Shown: positions 42,307 to 51,564 of the stretch, one piece after another
Layout: each line of letters starts with the position of its first letter
How positions within the stretch are numbered: the first letter of the stretch is position 1
Assembly: GCA_900016675.1 (NCBI GenBank)
Contig: LN483071.1
Location: 620,001-684,000 of the forward strand
Reading direction: 5' to 3'
Source: Arthrobacter saudimassiliensis
GTDB taxonomy: Bacteria; Actinomycetota; Actinomycetes; Actinomycetales; Micrococcaceae
DNA length: 64,000 nucleotides
Position numbers and translations under genes: made by a program
The notes under the pieces: model-generated
What the model was told of the DNA's origin: nothing
Databases searched by the model: none
Seen by the model: only the letters and a program-made list of their open reading frames with translations

Positions 42307-43394
42307 GGAGCACCCGCCGTCCAGGCCAGGCCGGCGGCGAGCACGCCCTGAAGGCGGCGCCTGACGGACCGGCGCCGCCCGGCGGCCAGCACTCCGACCC
42401 GGTCTGATGCGCGGTCCAGCCGCGGGTAGCGGGGCAGGTACCCGGCGAGCGGCAGGCCCACGATCTCCGCCGCCCGCTGCTCGTCCAGTCCGTCGGCCAG
42501 CGGCCCGCGCACCACGACCTGCGCACCGGAGAGCCGCACCGCGGACTGGGCGGCGGCCAACAGCGCCCGATGCGTGCCGGGAACCACCAGCAGGACAGCA
42601 TCGCAGCGGCCGGACGCGCTTCCGCCGCCCCGGCCTAGGTCCATCACCACCGTGCCGGCCGTGCTGCGTCCCGCCTCGAGCACCGCATCCAGCAGCTGCG
42701 CATCGGGCGGGCCGTCCCTGCCGCTGAGGACGCTGATGCCGGCCGCCGTCGGCAGGGCCGGGAACAGCTGCTCGGGGTGGATGGAGCCGCGGACATCCCG
42801 CAGCCCGGACCAGCGCAGCCCGGGCGCATCGGCGATGTCGAGGCAGAGGTCGAGTCCGTGGCTGCCCGGGTCGGCGTCCAGCAGCAGGACGGGTCCGGTG
42901 TGCAGCGCTTCCTGGGCCAGCCAGCAGGCGGTGGTGCTGGTCCCGGCGCCGCCGCATGCTCCGGCGACCCCGAGCACCACCGCCGGGGACGCGGCGGGAG
43001 CCGGGCGCAGGTGATCGACAAGCCACGCCGCCGCATCGGGCAGGACGGCGACCCGGTGCGCGCCCAGCTCCGCGGCAAGCTCCCAGACGTGGGCCTGTCC
43101 CGGCCCGGCAAGCAGAATGATCCGCCGGCCGCCGCGCCGGGCAGCCGCCGGTACTCCGGTCCGGAGGGCCGTGTCCACGTCGATCAGCAGGGTTGCGGCA
43201 GCAGCCGCGGCGGCTTCTCCGATGCCGGCGCAGACGATGAGCTCACGGTCTGCGGCGGCGGCGATCCGGGCGATTTCCTCGTGCAGGGTCTGGGATCCGG
43301 TGAGCAGCAGCAGCGCCTCAGGCACCCCTGCCCCTGCCCCTGCCCCTGCCCGGGCAGTGTCCGTCTCCGCCGGGACTCCAGACCAGGAGTTCAT
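42303..43394 (-). CDS. ssd: Septum-site-determining Ssd/CpaE-like P-loop protein
   Basis: A 363-residue MinD/ParA-related protein that heads the tad operon, like Rv3660c (Ssd). The N-terminal 130 residues are a receiver-like domain. The deviant Walker A is seen as G-A-C-G-G-A-G-T-S-T near residue 144, lacking the usual lysine before Thr/Ser, and L-L-L-D-A-D-P follows near 170. Loss of the lysine is typical of Ssd/CpaE proteins of this branch. Role: probably localises or regulates the pilus machine; mycobacterial Ssd affects septum formation. ATG placed behind GGAG; upstream in-frame sequence has no homologous look. Confidence 0.85.
   Translation of the reverse strand: MNSWSGVPAETDTARAGAGAGAGVPEALLLLTGSQTLHEEIARIAAAADRELIVCAGIGEAAAAAAATLLIDVDTALRTGVPAAARRGGRRIILLAGPGQAHVWELAAELGAHRVAVLPDAAAWLVDHLRPAPAASPAVVLGVAGACGGAGTSTTACWLAQEALHTGPVLLLDADPGSHGLDLCLDIADAPGLRWSGLRDVRGSIHPEQLFPALPTAAGISVLSGRDGPPDAQLLDAVLEAGRSTAGTVVMDLGRGGGSASGRCDAVLLVVPGTHRALLAAAQSAVRLSGAQVVVRGPLADGLDEQRAAEIVGLPLAGYLPRYPRLDRASDRVGVLAAGRRRSVRRRLQGVLAAGLAWTAGAP
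43325..43348. repeat. Four CCCCTG hexamers at the ssd 5' end
   Basis: CCCCTG is repeated four times in frame and encodes an Ala-Gly run near the N-terminus of the Ssd-like protein. Confidence 0.75.
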
Positions 43395-43865
43395 CCGGCG
43401 CTCCGGCCCCTGGGCGCCTTCCGGTGCGGCCCGGGCGCGTCGACGACCCCGTGATGGCCTCCCGGCGACGGCCGGCTCCTGCCTCCCCGGACGCCGTTCC
43501 CCGGGCGCTCCGGCCGCGGCCGGCCCTGTTGGCACCCACCCTGTGTCTGCTTCCGGCAGCACCGCCGCCATCCTGCCCTCCCCAACCTTGTCCCGCACCT
43601 GTCCTGCGCCCGCGGCCCGCCATCCGGCCCCCGCGGCTCCGTCCGGCGGGTCAGTCCGGTCGGTCTGCCCTGCTGCACCTTCAGCCTCGGGTGCTGGCAT
43701 ACCGCGGGAATCGGGAACGAAGCCGGCTGGGGACCGGTTGGAGGGCAGCGGCTGCTGTGGAGGACAGCCGCCGCCCAGGGGATCTGTCCTTCCCGTGCCC
43801 CGGCAGGCGGGTACGGCAGGGTACGGCAGGCGGGGAGAATGGGCGGGGCCGGGGACAATGGAGGC
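43395..43865. other. 471-base divergent intergenic region, no gene recognised
   Basis: Lies between ssd (minus) and the PolA-like gene (plus). Open frames exist on both strands but look like chance in very GC-rich DNA. GTACGGCAG occurs twice near 43810-43830. It must hold the tad operon promoter, which I could not place. Confidence 0.5.
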
Positions 43866-45632
43866 ATGTACGTTCTCCTCGCCCGCGGTGCTGCGGACCG
43901 CCGCGCCCCGCTGACGCCCCTCAGTGCGGCGCCGGCAGGGGCCGGAGCCCCGGCGCAGCCGGTCGTCCTTCAGCCGCTGGACGAGCACGGCCACCCCGCC
44001 GGCGAGGCCCGTACCCTGGGGCCGGCGGAGCTGCCGGCCGCCGTCGCGCACTTCGAAGCCGCCGGAGCCCGCTGGGTCTGGGACGGCACCCGTGCCGCCT
44101 ACGCGCCGCTGCTCGCCGCCGGGCTGCGGGTGGAGCGCTGCCATGACCTGGCCCTGGTCCGCGGCATCCTGCGCTTCTCACCGGCCGCCGCGGCCACCCC
44201 CTACGTGGAGAAGCTGCGCGCCGAGGCGCCGGACGAAGATCAGCCCGACCTGCTGCCGCGCTCCGTGCCGCCGGCCCGGGTCAGCCCGGACCAGGGTTCG
44301 CTGTTCGACGACGCCGGGCTGCCCGGCGCGGATGTCCCGGCTCCCGGCCCGGACACGGCGGCCATGGCAGCCGAACTGGCCGAGCAGCTCGCCGCCGTCG
44401 CCGGTTCCCCGTCGCGGCAGCGGCTCGCCCTGCTCTGCGCCGCCGAATCGGCCGGCGGGCTGGTCGCAGCGGAGATGGAGCACGCCGGAATTCCGTGGCG
44501 GCGGAACCTGCACGAGGCCATGCTCGAGGAACAGCTCGGCCCTCGCCCGCCCGAGGGCTCCCGCCCCCGGGAACTGGAAACCCTGGTGGAGCAGCTGCGC
44601 GCGGCGCTGGGCAGCCCCCGGCTGAATCCGGATTCTCCGCAGGAGCTGATCCGTGCCCTGCACCGCGCCGGCATCGAGGTGCGCAGCACCCGCTCCTGGG
44701 AACTGCAGCAGCACAGCCACCCCGCCATCGAACCGCTGCTGCGCTACAAGAAGCTCGCCCGGCTGCTCGCCGCCAACGGCTGGCACTGGCTGGACGCCTG
44801 GGTGCACGATGACCGGTTCCGCACCGAGTATGTGGTCGGCGGCGTCGTCTCCGGGCGCTGGTCCTCCCGCGGCGGCGGTGCGCTGCAGATTCCCAAGGAG
44901 GTGCGCGACGCCGTCCGCCCGGACCCCGGGCACCGGCTGGTGGTGGCCGACGCCGCCCAGCTGGAGCCGCGGGTGCTCGCGGCCCTGGGGCAGGACGACG
45001 GCCTGGCCGCCGCGGCCCGCGGCCAGGACCTCTATCAGGGCATCGCGGACCAGGGCTTCGGCGGCGACCGGGCGAAGGCGAAGATGGCGATGCTGGGGGC
45101 CATGTACGGTGCCACCAGCGGAGAGGCCGGACGCCTCATGCCGGTGCTGACCCGCGCCTATCCGCGGGCGATCGGCGTCGTCGAACAGGCCGCGCGCACC
45201 GGCGAGGCCGGCGGCACCGTGGCCAGCCACCTGGGCCGCGGCTGCCCGCCGGCGTCCGAACGGTGGCGGGCGGCGCAGCGGACGGCGAGCGCCGAGGAAC
45301 AGCGGCGGGCCGATGCCCTCGCCCGGTCCAGGGGCCGGTTCACCCGTAACTTTGTGGTGCAGGCCAGCGCGGCGGAGTGGGCGCTGTGCTGGCTGGCCGG
45401 CATCCGGCGCCGCCTGCGGGCGGCCTCGGCGGACGGGCGCGGACCGGCCGGGGAGCTGGTGTTCTTCCTGCACGACGAGGTGATGCTGCACGTTCCGTCG
45501 CATCGCGCCGAGGAGGCGGCGGCCGCCGTGCAGACCGCAGCAGCTGAGGCGACGTCGCTGCTGTTCGGCCGGATCCCGCTGGAGTTTCCGGTGCAGACCG
45601 TCATCGTGGATTCCTACGCGGACGCCAAGTAG
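43866..45632 (+). CDS. PolA-like bifunctional 3'-5' exonuclease/DNA polymerase
   Basis: A 588-residue family A DNA polymerase without the 5'-nuclease domain. Residues 1-190 form a shortened 3'-5' exonuclease-like domain in which I cannot see intact D-x-E motifs. The [14 protein letters not shown] keeps motif A (V-A-D-A-A-Q-L-E-P-R near 357, catalytic Asp), motif B (R-A-K-A-K-M-A-M-L-G-A-M-Y-G near 405, with Lys and Tyr) and motif C (L-H-D-E-V near 538). Such proteins are widespread in actinomycetes next to the tad locus, and their role in repair is unclear. ATG chosen behind GGAGG. Confidence 0.88.
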   Translation: MYVLLARGAADRRAPLTPLSAAPAGAGAPAQPVVLQPLDEHGHPAGEARTLGPAELPAAVAHFEAAGARWVWDGTRAAYAPLLAAGLRVERCHDLALVRGILRFSPAAAATPYVEKLRAEAPDEDQPDLLPRSVPPARVSPDQGSLFDDAGLPGADVPAPGPDTAAMAAELAEQLAAVAGSPSRQRLALLCAAESAGGLVAAEMEHAGIPWRRNLHEAMLEEQLGPRPPEGSRPRELETLVEQLRAALGSPRLNPDSPQELIRALHRAGIEVRSTRSWELQQHSHPAIEPLLRYKKLARLLAANGWHWLDAWVHDDRFRTEYVVGGVVSGRWSSRGGGALQIPKEVRDAVRPDPGHRLVVADAAQLEPRVLAALGQDDGLAAAARGQDLYQGIADQGFGGDRAKAKMAMLGAMYGATSGEAGRLMPVLTRAYPRAIGVVEQAARTGEAGGTVASHLGRGCPPASERWRAAQRTASAEEQRRADALARSRGRFTRNFVVQASAAEWALCWLAGIRRRLRAASADGRGPAGELVFFLHDEVMLHVPSHRAEEAAAAVQTAAAEATSLLFGRIPLEFPVQTVIVDSYADAK

Positions 45633-45667
45633 GCCCCGCTCTCCGGGCCCCGCGTCACGGACACCCG

Positions 45668-46363
45668 CTACAGCGGCGGCTCGATCTCCAGTGCCCGGTC
45701 CCAGGGCAGGGTCCAGCCCAGCCTCTCCAGCAGCGCGTCAAGGATCACCCCGGTGAAACCCCAGACCAGGACCCCGTTCACGGTAAATGCCGGCGTGCGG
45801 TGGACCATCCGGCCGCGGCGGACGACGGCGGTGCGCCGGTTTGCGGGATCGAGCAGGTCCGCCACCGGGACCCGGAAGACCTGCGCCGACTCCGCGTAGT
45901 CCACCACGTCCACCGGGGTCGGTTTCTCCCACCAGGCCAGCACCGGGGTCACCAGGAAGTTGCTCACCGGAAGGCCCATCTCGGGCAGCAGGCCCAGCAC
46001 CCGCACGCCGGCCGGGTCCAGGCCGGTTTCCTCCTCCGCCTCGCGCAGCGCGGCGCCGGCGGGCCCGTCGTCGTCCGGATCCACGCCGCCGCCGGGAAAG
46101 GCCACCTGCCCGGGATGGGAGTTCAGGGTCGCGGCCCGCTCGATCAGCAGCACGTCCAGGTCCGCAGGGGCCGCGGAACCGGGGAACTCCGCCGGCCGGT
46201 CGTCCAAGGTGCCAAACAGGATCAGTACCGCCGCCCGGCGTGCCCGCGCCGGGTCCACGCTGCGGCGCATCTGCTCCAGCGCCACGTCCAGGTCGGATCC
46301 GGAGCCCGGAGTCCAGTCCCGCGCGGCCGCGGCCAGCGCTTCAAGCTGCTCGCGTGCGCTCAT
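45668..46363 (-). CDS. NUDIX hydrolase, CoA pyrophosphatase type
   Basis: A 231-residue NUDIX protein that probably cleaves CoA or acyl-CoA to 3',5'-ADP and phosphopantetheine. The NUDIX box is seen as [11 protein letters not shown] followed by [11 protein letters not shown] near residue 100. The upstream [18 protein letters not shown] motif is specific to the CoA pyrophosphatase subfamily. The ATG overlaps the nth stop by four bases (ATGA). Order nth-nudix on the strand opposite acs follows the Rv3672c-Rv3674c region of Mycobacterium. Confidence 0.9.
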   Translation of the reverse strand: MSAREQLEALAAAARDWTPGSGSDLDVALEQMRRSVDPARARRAAVLILFGTLDDRPAEFPGSAAPADLDVLLIERAATLNSHPGQVAFPGGGVDPDDDGPAGAALREAEEETGLDPAGVRVLGLLPEMGLPVSNFLVTPVLAWWEKPTPVDVVDYAESAQVFRVPVADLLDPANRRTAVVRRGRMVHRTPAFTVNGVLVWGFTGVILDALLERLGWTLPWDRALEIEPPL

Positions 46364-47154
46364 GCGTCGAGGCTGAAGCCGGCCGCGCGCAGCTGCGCGC
46401 GGGTCTCGGCGGCCATCATCCGCCGGTACAGGTCCTCACGTCCGGGCGCCAGCTCATACTTGAGCAGTTTCCGGGCCTTGTCCGGGTCGGTTTCGCCTTC
46501 CCCGTAGGACGGGCACAGCTGCGCGACGGCGCACGCCCCGCAGGCGGGCTTCCTGGCGTGGCAGACCCGCCGCCCGTGGAACACGACCCGGTGCGAGAGC
46601 ATCGTCCAGTCCTTCGGCTCGAACAGCTCGGCGACGTCCTGCTCGATCTGCACCGGATCGGTGGATTCCGTCCAGCCAAACCGGCGCGAGAGCCGTCCGA
46701 AGTGGGTGTCCACGGTGATGCCGGGCACCCCGAAGGCGTTGCCCAGCACCACGTTCGCCGTCTTGCGGCCCACCCCGGGCAGCGTAACCAGGTCCTCCAG
46801 CCGGCCCGGCACCTCGCCGTCGTACTCATCGACCAGCCGGTTGGCGAGGGCCAGGAGGTTCGTCGCCTTGGCGCGGAAGAACCCGGTGGGCCGGATCAGC
46901 TCCTGCAGCTCCACCTCGTCGGCCTCCGCCAGCGCCCGGGGGTCCGGATAGCGGGCGAACAGCGTGGGGGTGACCATGTTCACCCGGACATCGGTGGTCT
47001 GGGCGGAGAGCACGGTGGCCACCAGCAGCTCATACGGATTGGTGAAGTCCAGCTCGGCCACCGCGTACGGGTACAGCTCGGCCAGCAGCCGGTTGATGCG
47101 GCGGGCCCGGCGCTTGCGTGCCAGCTCCGTTTCCTGCCCCCAGGCCTTTGCCAC
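46360..47154 (-). CDS. nth: Endonuclease III
   Basis: Base-excision repair glycosylase and AP lyase for oxidised pyrimidines; 264 residues. The helix-hairpin-helix with catalytic lysine is [10 protein letters not shown] near residue 130, the catalytic aspartate is in V-D-T-H near 152, and the 4Fe-4S ligands are C-x6-C-x2-C-x5-C near 200. GTG start behind AAGGAAG. It shares a transcript with the NUDIX gene by start-stop overlap. Confidence 0.96.
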   Translation of the reverse strand: MAKAWGQETELARKRRARRINRLLAELYPYAVAELDFTNPYELLVATVLSAQTTDVRVNMVTPTLFARYPDPRALAEADEVELQELIRPTGFFRAKATNLLALANRLVDEYDGEVPGRLEDLVTLPGVGRKTANVVLGNAFGVPGITVDTHFGRLSRRFGWTESTDPVQIEQDVAELFEPKDWTMLSHRVVFHGRRVCHARKPACGACAVAQLCPSYGEGETDPDKARKLLKYELAPGREDLYRRMMAAETRAQLRAAGFSLDA

Positions 47155-47235
47155 GCGAGTCTTCCTTCGTTCAGGTGACGGCCGGGGCCGCCATGTTTCC
47201 TTCTCCTGCGGTGCCGGGCAGCGGTGCCCGGTACC

Positions 47236-48624
47236 TCAGCTGTCGTCGCCGGAGACGCGTTCGATGTTGCTCAGGTCCCGCAGGACGCCGATCCGGCCGG
47301 TGCGCTTGTCCTGGACCAGGAACTCATGCCCGCGGTCCTCCAGGCCCAGCTCCCAGTCCCCGGGGTAGAACATGAACAGCGGCAGCCCGGTGCGCTCGTC
47401 GACGATCTGCCGGGGCGTGCCGACCGCGAACCAGAAGGCCTCGACCACGGGCTCGTTCTCGTCGCGGACCGCGCTGATCGATTCCGTGCGCGGGTGGGCG
47501 GCGGAGCTGTCGACCACCGGGTTGGCGGTGGTCGCCGGGAGCGTCTCCTCACGGCCGGCCTGCACGGTGGCGGCGCCCTCGGGGCGGCCGTCCGCGACGT
47601 CGCCGCCGCTCACTTCGGGATGCCCGGCGGCGGCCGGGGAAACGCCTGCGGCATCGGGGCGTCCGGCAGCCTCCGGCGCGGACCCGTCCCAGCCGGTGCC
47701 GGCCCGGTCAGCGGCCGGCGATCCGGTGGCGCCAGTGTCCGGCGACGGCGCGGCGGCACCGGCCTGGGCGGGGGCACCGGCCTGGGCGGGCGCACCGGCC
47801 TGCTGCGGCGGCTGCGCGCCGGATCCGTGCACGGCCTGCCCGGCTTCGGCCGCTCCGGCGCCGGCACCGGCCGCCGCGGCGGCACCGGCACCGGCGGCAG
47901 CAGCCGCACCGTCGGCCGCGCCGCGGCCCGCGGACGGGAATCCGGCTGCCGGAGCGCCTGCCTGCATCCCGGGGCGTCCGGACGTCCGGGGATCGGGCTG
48001 CCCGACGCCGGCGGGCTGGCCGGGCGTCCCCGGCTGACCGGTGGCTGCAGGCGCCGCCTTCGGCCGGCGGGCCAGCGGGGCGGCGTCACGCGCCACCCGG
48101 TTCGCCGGAACCTCGGCCCGCCCGGCGAAGTCGGCCGAGAAGCCAGGGATATGGGGCGCCAGCGTGGTCGCGGCGAAGAACACCAGCGCGCCAAGCAGGC
48201 AAATGAACAGGGACGCACTCAGCAGGACCGAGAACTGGACCAGGAAGTAGAGGAGGCACAGCACGGCGCTGACGGACGCAAACTGGTCCAGCGACAGGGA
48301 ACCCACCCTGAGTTTGGTGCCCGGGCTCAGCCGCCGGGCCGCGAAGAGCGCTCCCACGGCGAGGGGCACCAGGACGCCGATGCCCAGGAAGAACACCGAT
48401 CCGGTGTTCCAGATGTTGACTCCGAACAGTTCGCCGCGGCGGATCCCGAAGGGCACCAGCGAAGCGATCAGGATGACCAGCAGCGCTCCGAAGACCACCA
48501 GCTCCCGCAGGCTGAAGGGGCCGAGCACGGCGGTGCCGCCGGCCGCGCCGTCTTTCTGCTGAGGGGCCGCCGCGCGCGCGGCGGCGTCGTTCCTGCCTTC
48601 GTTCCCGACCTGGGGCTGGTTCAT
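47236..48624 (-). CDS. Membrane protein with a long Ala/Gly/Pro-rich linker and a C-terminal domain
   Basis: A 462-residue protein that I cannot assign to a named family. Residues 1-30 are Ala/Gln-rich. Four predicted membrane helices lie at about 42-62, 78-95, 117-133 and 138-155. Residues 165-370 are low-complexity Ala, Gly, Pro and Gln, with a short Q-A-G-A-P-A repeat. The last 90 residues return to normal composition (E-A-F-W-F-A-V-G-T-P-R-Q-I and F-Y-P-G-D-W-E-L-G) and could be a cytoplasmic binding domain. GGAGAG precedes the ATG. It lies between nth and acs; function unknown. Confidence 0.75.
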   Translation of the reverse strand: MNQPQVGNEGRNDAAARAAAPQQKDGAAGGTAVLGPFSLRELVVFGALLVILIASLVPFGIRRGELFGVNIWNTGSVFFLGIGVLVPLAVGALFAARRLSPGTKLRVGSLSLDQFASVSAVLCLLYFLVQFSVLLSASLFICLLGALVFFAATTLAPHIPGFSADFAGRAEVPANRVARDAAPLARRPKAAPAATGQPGTPGQPAGVGQPDPRTSGRPGMQAGAPAAGFPSAGRGAADGAAAAAGAGAAAAAGAGAGAAEAGQAVHGSGAQPPQQAGAPAQAGAPAQAGAAAPSPDTGATGSPAADRAGTGWDGSAPEAAGRPDAAGVSPAAAGHPEVSGGDVADGRPEGAATVQAGREETLPATTANPVVDSSAAHPRTESISAVRDENEPVVEAFWFAVGTPRQIVDERTGLPLFMFYPGDWELGLEDRGHEFLVQDKRTGRIGVLRDLSNIERVSGDDS

Positions 48625-48784
48625 GCTGCTCTCCGTTCCGACCCTGCGATGACGCGGTTGAGTCCCTCAACAGCCTAATCAACGCAGGGAACACACACTA
48701 GCCGAGGCAGGGCCCGGCGCGCGGCCAGGGCCGGGCCCGCCGGCTACCGCTCACCGCACGTTTACCCCCGTTGACGGTCCCGGT

Positions 48785-48800
48785 TGTGACCGCGACCACA
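48785..48800 (+). promoter_or_regulatory. Crp/GlxR-type binding site upstream of acs
   Basis: TGTGA-CCGCGA-CCACA, one change from TGTGA-N6-TCACA, the consensus for actinobacterial Crp/GlxR. It is 82 bases before the acs start and about 10 bases before a TAGTGT hexamer (48810-48815). A crp gene lies 6 kb downstream. Confidence 0.7.
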
Positions 48801-48882
48801 GCTCGGCGATAGTGTGGAGGCCAAGCCGGTGGACGCCCAGGCGTCCGCCGCCCGCATTGGACACGTCGAGAAAGGGCCAAAG

Positions 48883-50889
48883 ATGTCTGTCAATCCCCCC
48901 GCCGGGCAGGAAGCCTCCACGAAGCGCCACGGTGACGCCCTCGAGAACCTCATGCATGAACGGCGCAGCTTCCCGCCCAGCCCGCAGTTCGCCGAGAACG
49001 CCGTGGGCAAGGCCTCCCTCTATGAGGAAGCCGCCGCGGAAGGCCCCGAGTTCTGGGCACGGCAGGCCCGGGAGCTGCTGACCTGGGACGAAGACTTCAG
49101 CCAGACCCTCGACTGGTCCGACGCCCCCTTCGCCAAATGGTTCGTCGGCGGCAAGGTCAACGCCGCGTACAACGCCCTGGACCGCCACGTGGAAGCCGGC
49201 AACGGCGACCGGGTGGCCATCCACTTCGAAGGCGAGCCGGGCGACACCCGCACCTACACCTACGCGCAGCTGACCGAAGCCGTGAAGAAGGCCGCCAACG
49301 CCTTCGAATCCCTGGGCGTGGCCAAGGGCGACCGCGTGGCGGTCTACCTGCCGATGATTCCCGAAGCGGTCATCACCATGCTCGCCTGCGCCCGGATCGG
49401 CGCGGTGCACTCCGTGGTCTTCGGCGGGTTCTCCGCCGAAGCGCTGCGCAGCCGCATCGACGACGCTGAGGCCAAGCTGGTGGTCACCGCCGACGGCAGC
49501 TACCGGCGCGGCAAGCCCAGCGCACTGAAGCCCGCCGTCGACGCGTCCCTGGCCAAGGACGGCCACAGCGTCGAGCACGTGCTGGTGGTCCGCCGCAACG
49601 AGCAGCCGGTGGAGTGGACCGAGGGCCGCGACGTGTGGTGGCACGACGTCGTCGACTCCGCGAGCGCCGAGCACACCGCCGTCGGGCACGACTCCGAGCA
49701 CCCGCTGTTCATCCTGTACACCTCCGGCACCACCGGCAAGCCCAAGGGCATCCTCCACACCACCGGCGGATACCTGACGCAGACCGCGTTCACGCACCGG
49801 AACACCTTCGACCTGCACCCGGAGACCGATGTCTACTGGTGCACCGCCGACATCGGCTGGGTCACCGGCCACAGCTACGTGGCCTACGCCCCGCTGGTCA
49901 ACGGCTCCACCCAGCTGATCTACGAAGGCACCCCGGACACCCCGCACCAGGGCCGCTGGTGGGAGCTGGTGGAAAAGTACAAGGTCTCCATCCTGTACAC
50001 GGCGCCGACGGCGATCCGCACCTGCATGAAGTGGGGCCGCGACATTCCGGGCAAGTTCGACCTCGATTCCCTCCGCGTGCTGGGCACCGTGGGCGAGCCC
50101 ATCAACCCCGAGGCGTGGATGTGGTACCGGACGGTCATCGGCGCCAACGGCGGCAAGAAGGAGAACCCGGCGCCGATCGTGGACACCTGGTGGCAGACCG
50201 AGACCGGAGCGCACATGATCGCCCCGCTGCCCGGCGTCACCGCCACGAAGCCCGGCTCTGCGCAGGTGCCGGTACCCGGGATCAGCGTCGACGTGGTGGA
50301 CGAAATGGGCGAGTCGGTGCCGGACGGCTCCGGCGGCTTCCTGGTCATCCGGGAGCCGTGGCCGTCCATGCTGCGCGGCATCTGGGGAGACCCGCAGCGC
50401 TTCAAGGACACCTACTGGTCCCGGTTCGACGGCATGTACTTCGCCGGCGACGGCGCCAAGAAGGACGAGGACGGCGACATCTGGCTGCTGGGCCGGGTGG
50501 ATGATGTCATGAACGTCTCCGGGCACCGCCTGTCCACGACCGAGATCGAGTCGGCGCTGGTGTCCCATCCGTCCGTGGCCGAGGCCGCCGTCGTCGGCGC
50601 CGCGGACGAGACCACCGGTGAGGCCGTGGTGGCGTTCGTGATCCTGCGCGGCAGCGCCAAGGAGGATCCGGACATCGTCACCACGCTGCGCAACCACGTG
50701 GGCAGCGAAATCGGCCCGATCGCCAAGCCGCGGAACATCCTGGTCGTCCCGGAGCTGCCCAAGACCCGCTCCGGCAAGATTATGCGCCGCCTGCTCAAGG
50801 ACGTCGCGGAGGGCCGCGAGGCCGGCGATGCGAGCACGCTGGCTGACAACACGGTGATGCAGCAGATCGCGGAGTCGCTGAAGAAGTAG
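48883..50889 (+). CDS. acs: Acetyl-CoA synthetase
   Basis: Activates acetate to acetyl-CoA with ATP through an acetyl-adenylate. The 668 residues fit the family. Motifs: [11 protein letters not shown] near residue 283, the acetyl pocket around W-W-Q-T-E-T-G near 435, D-G-Y near the hinge, and the C-terminal [10 protein letters not shown] whose lysine is the site of regulatory acetylation. The ATG follows GAGAAAGGG; an upstream in-frame GTG gives an extension that is not conserved. Likely controlled by Crp (site upstream) and, through the AcuC-like deacetylase, after translation. Confidence 0.96.
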   Translation: MSVNPPAGQEASTKRHGDALENLMHERRSFPPSPQFAENAVGKASLYEEAAAEGPEFWARQARELLTWDEDFSQTLDWSDAPFAKWFVGGKVNAAYNALDRHVEAGNGDRVAIHFEGEPGDTRTYTYAQLTEAVKKAANAFESLGVAKGDRVAVYLPMIPEAVITMLACARIGAVHSVVFGGFSAEALRSRIDDAEAKLVVTADGSYRRGKPSALKPAVDASLAKDGHSVEHVLVVRRNEQPVEWTEGRDVWWHDVVDSASAEHTAVGHDSEHPLFILYTSGTTGKPKGILHTTGGYLTQTAFTHRNTFDLHPETDVYWCTADIGWVTGHSYVAYAPLVNGSTQLIYEGTPDTPHQGRWWELVEKYKVSILYTAPTAIRTCMKWGRDIPGKFDLDSLRVLGTVGEPINPEAWMWYRTVIGANGGKKENPAPIVDTWWQTETGAHMIAPLPGVTATKPGSAQVPVPGISVDVVDEMGESVPDGSGGFLVIREPWPSMLRGIWGDPQRFKDTYWSRFDGMYFAGDGAKKDEDGDIWLLGRVDDVMNVSGHRLSTTEIESALVSHPSVAEAAVVGAADETTGEAVVAFVILRGSAKEDPDIVTTLRNHVGSEIGPIAKPRNILVVPELPKTRSGKIMRRLLKDVAEGREAGDASTLADNTVMQQIAESLKK

Positions 50890-50896
50890 GACGAAA

Positions 50897-50944
50897 CACA
50901 CAAAAGGTGCGCGCCCCCGCGTGGGGACGCGCACCTTTTGTGTG
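50897..50944. terminator. Bidirectional terminator between acs and ohr
   Basis: A 17-bp perfect outer stem (50897-50913 with 50928-50944) with A-tracts and T-tracts at the ends, and an inner CCCC/GGGG helix. It lies between convergent genes. Confidence 0.9.
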
Positions 50945-50968
50945 CCGCGGGTTCTGGCGGCGGGCGGG

Positions 50969-51388
50969 TCAGCCGACGACGGCGTCGACCTCCACCTCGA
51001 TGTTGCCGCGGGTCGCGTTGGAGTAGGGGCACACCTCATGCGCCCGGGCGACCAGCTTGTCCGCGGTGCCCTGGTCCACTCCGGACATCTCGGCGTGCAG
51101 GGCCACGGAGAGCTGGAAGCCGCCGCCGTCCACCGGGTGGATGCTCACCTCCGCGGTGATCGCGCTGTCGGCGATGTCCGCCTTGGCCTCGCGGGCGGCG
51201 AGCTTGAGGGCCGAGTGGAAGCAGGCCGCGTAACCCAGGGCGAAGAGCTGCTCGGGGTTGGTCGCGCCGCCGGCGCCGCCCATTTCCTTGGGCACGGCCA
51301 GGTCGACGGCGACCTGCCCGTCGCTGGTGCGGGCTTCTCCGTTGCGTCCATCGCCGACGGCGGTTGCGACCGCGGTGTACAAAGCGCT
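50969..51388 (-). CDS. ohr: Organic hydroperoxide resistance protein (Ohr/OsmC family)
   Basis: Thiol peroxidase of 139 residues that reduces organic hydroperoxides. The two redox cysteines are in G-Y-A-A-C-F-H-S-A near residue 60 and E-V-C-P-Y-S-N-A-T-R-G-N near 124, the Ohr pattern. The N-terminal T-S-D-G-Q-V-A-V-D-L-A and P-E-Q-L-F-A-L-G-Y are also typical. ATG 51388 follows GGAGG with 7-base spacing; the longer reading from 51433 is not supported. No OhrR gene is adjacent. Confidence 0.92.
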   Translation of the reverse strand, partial: SALYTAVATAVGDGRNGEARTSDGQVAVDLAVPKEMGGAGGATNPEQLFALGYAACFHSALKLAAREAKADIADSAITAEVSIHPVDGGGFQLSVALHAEMSGVDQGTADKLVARAHEVCPYSNATRGNIEVEVDAVVG

Positions 51389-51564
51389 CATGGGGTTCCT
51401 CCAATGCTCGGGGACAGTGTCAGGTGTAACCATCCTGCGGCCCGGCTATTCCCCGCAGCCCGGCCGCTCCGCCCCGGCCCCTTGCCGCCTGGCCGGGGCA
51501 GGGGACGTTGCACGCGTCACACTTGCTGGCGCGGCAGCGCCCCCGCAGAGCAGAATCAGGTTTC

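Noticed and set aside
43391-43867. Possible 158-codon minus-strand gene between ssd and the PolA-like gene
   Set aside because: Pro/Arg/Gly composition without domain features, overlaps the ssd start and lacks a ribosome binding site.
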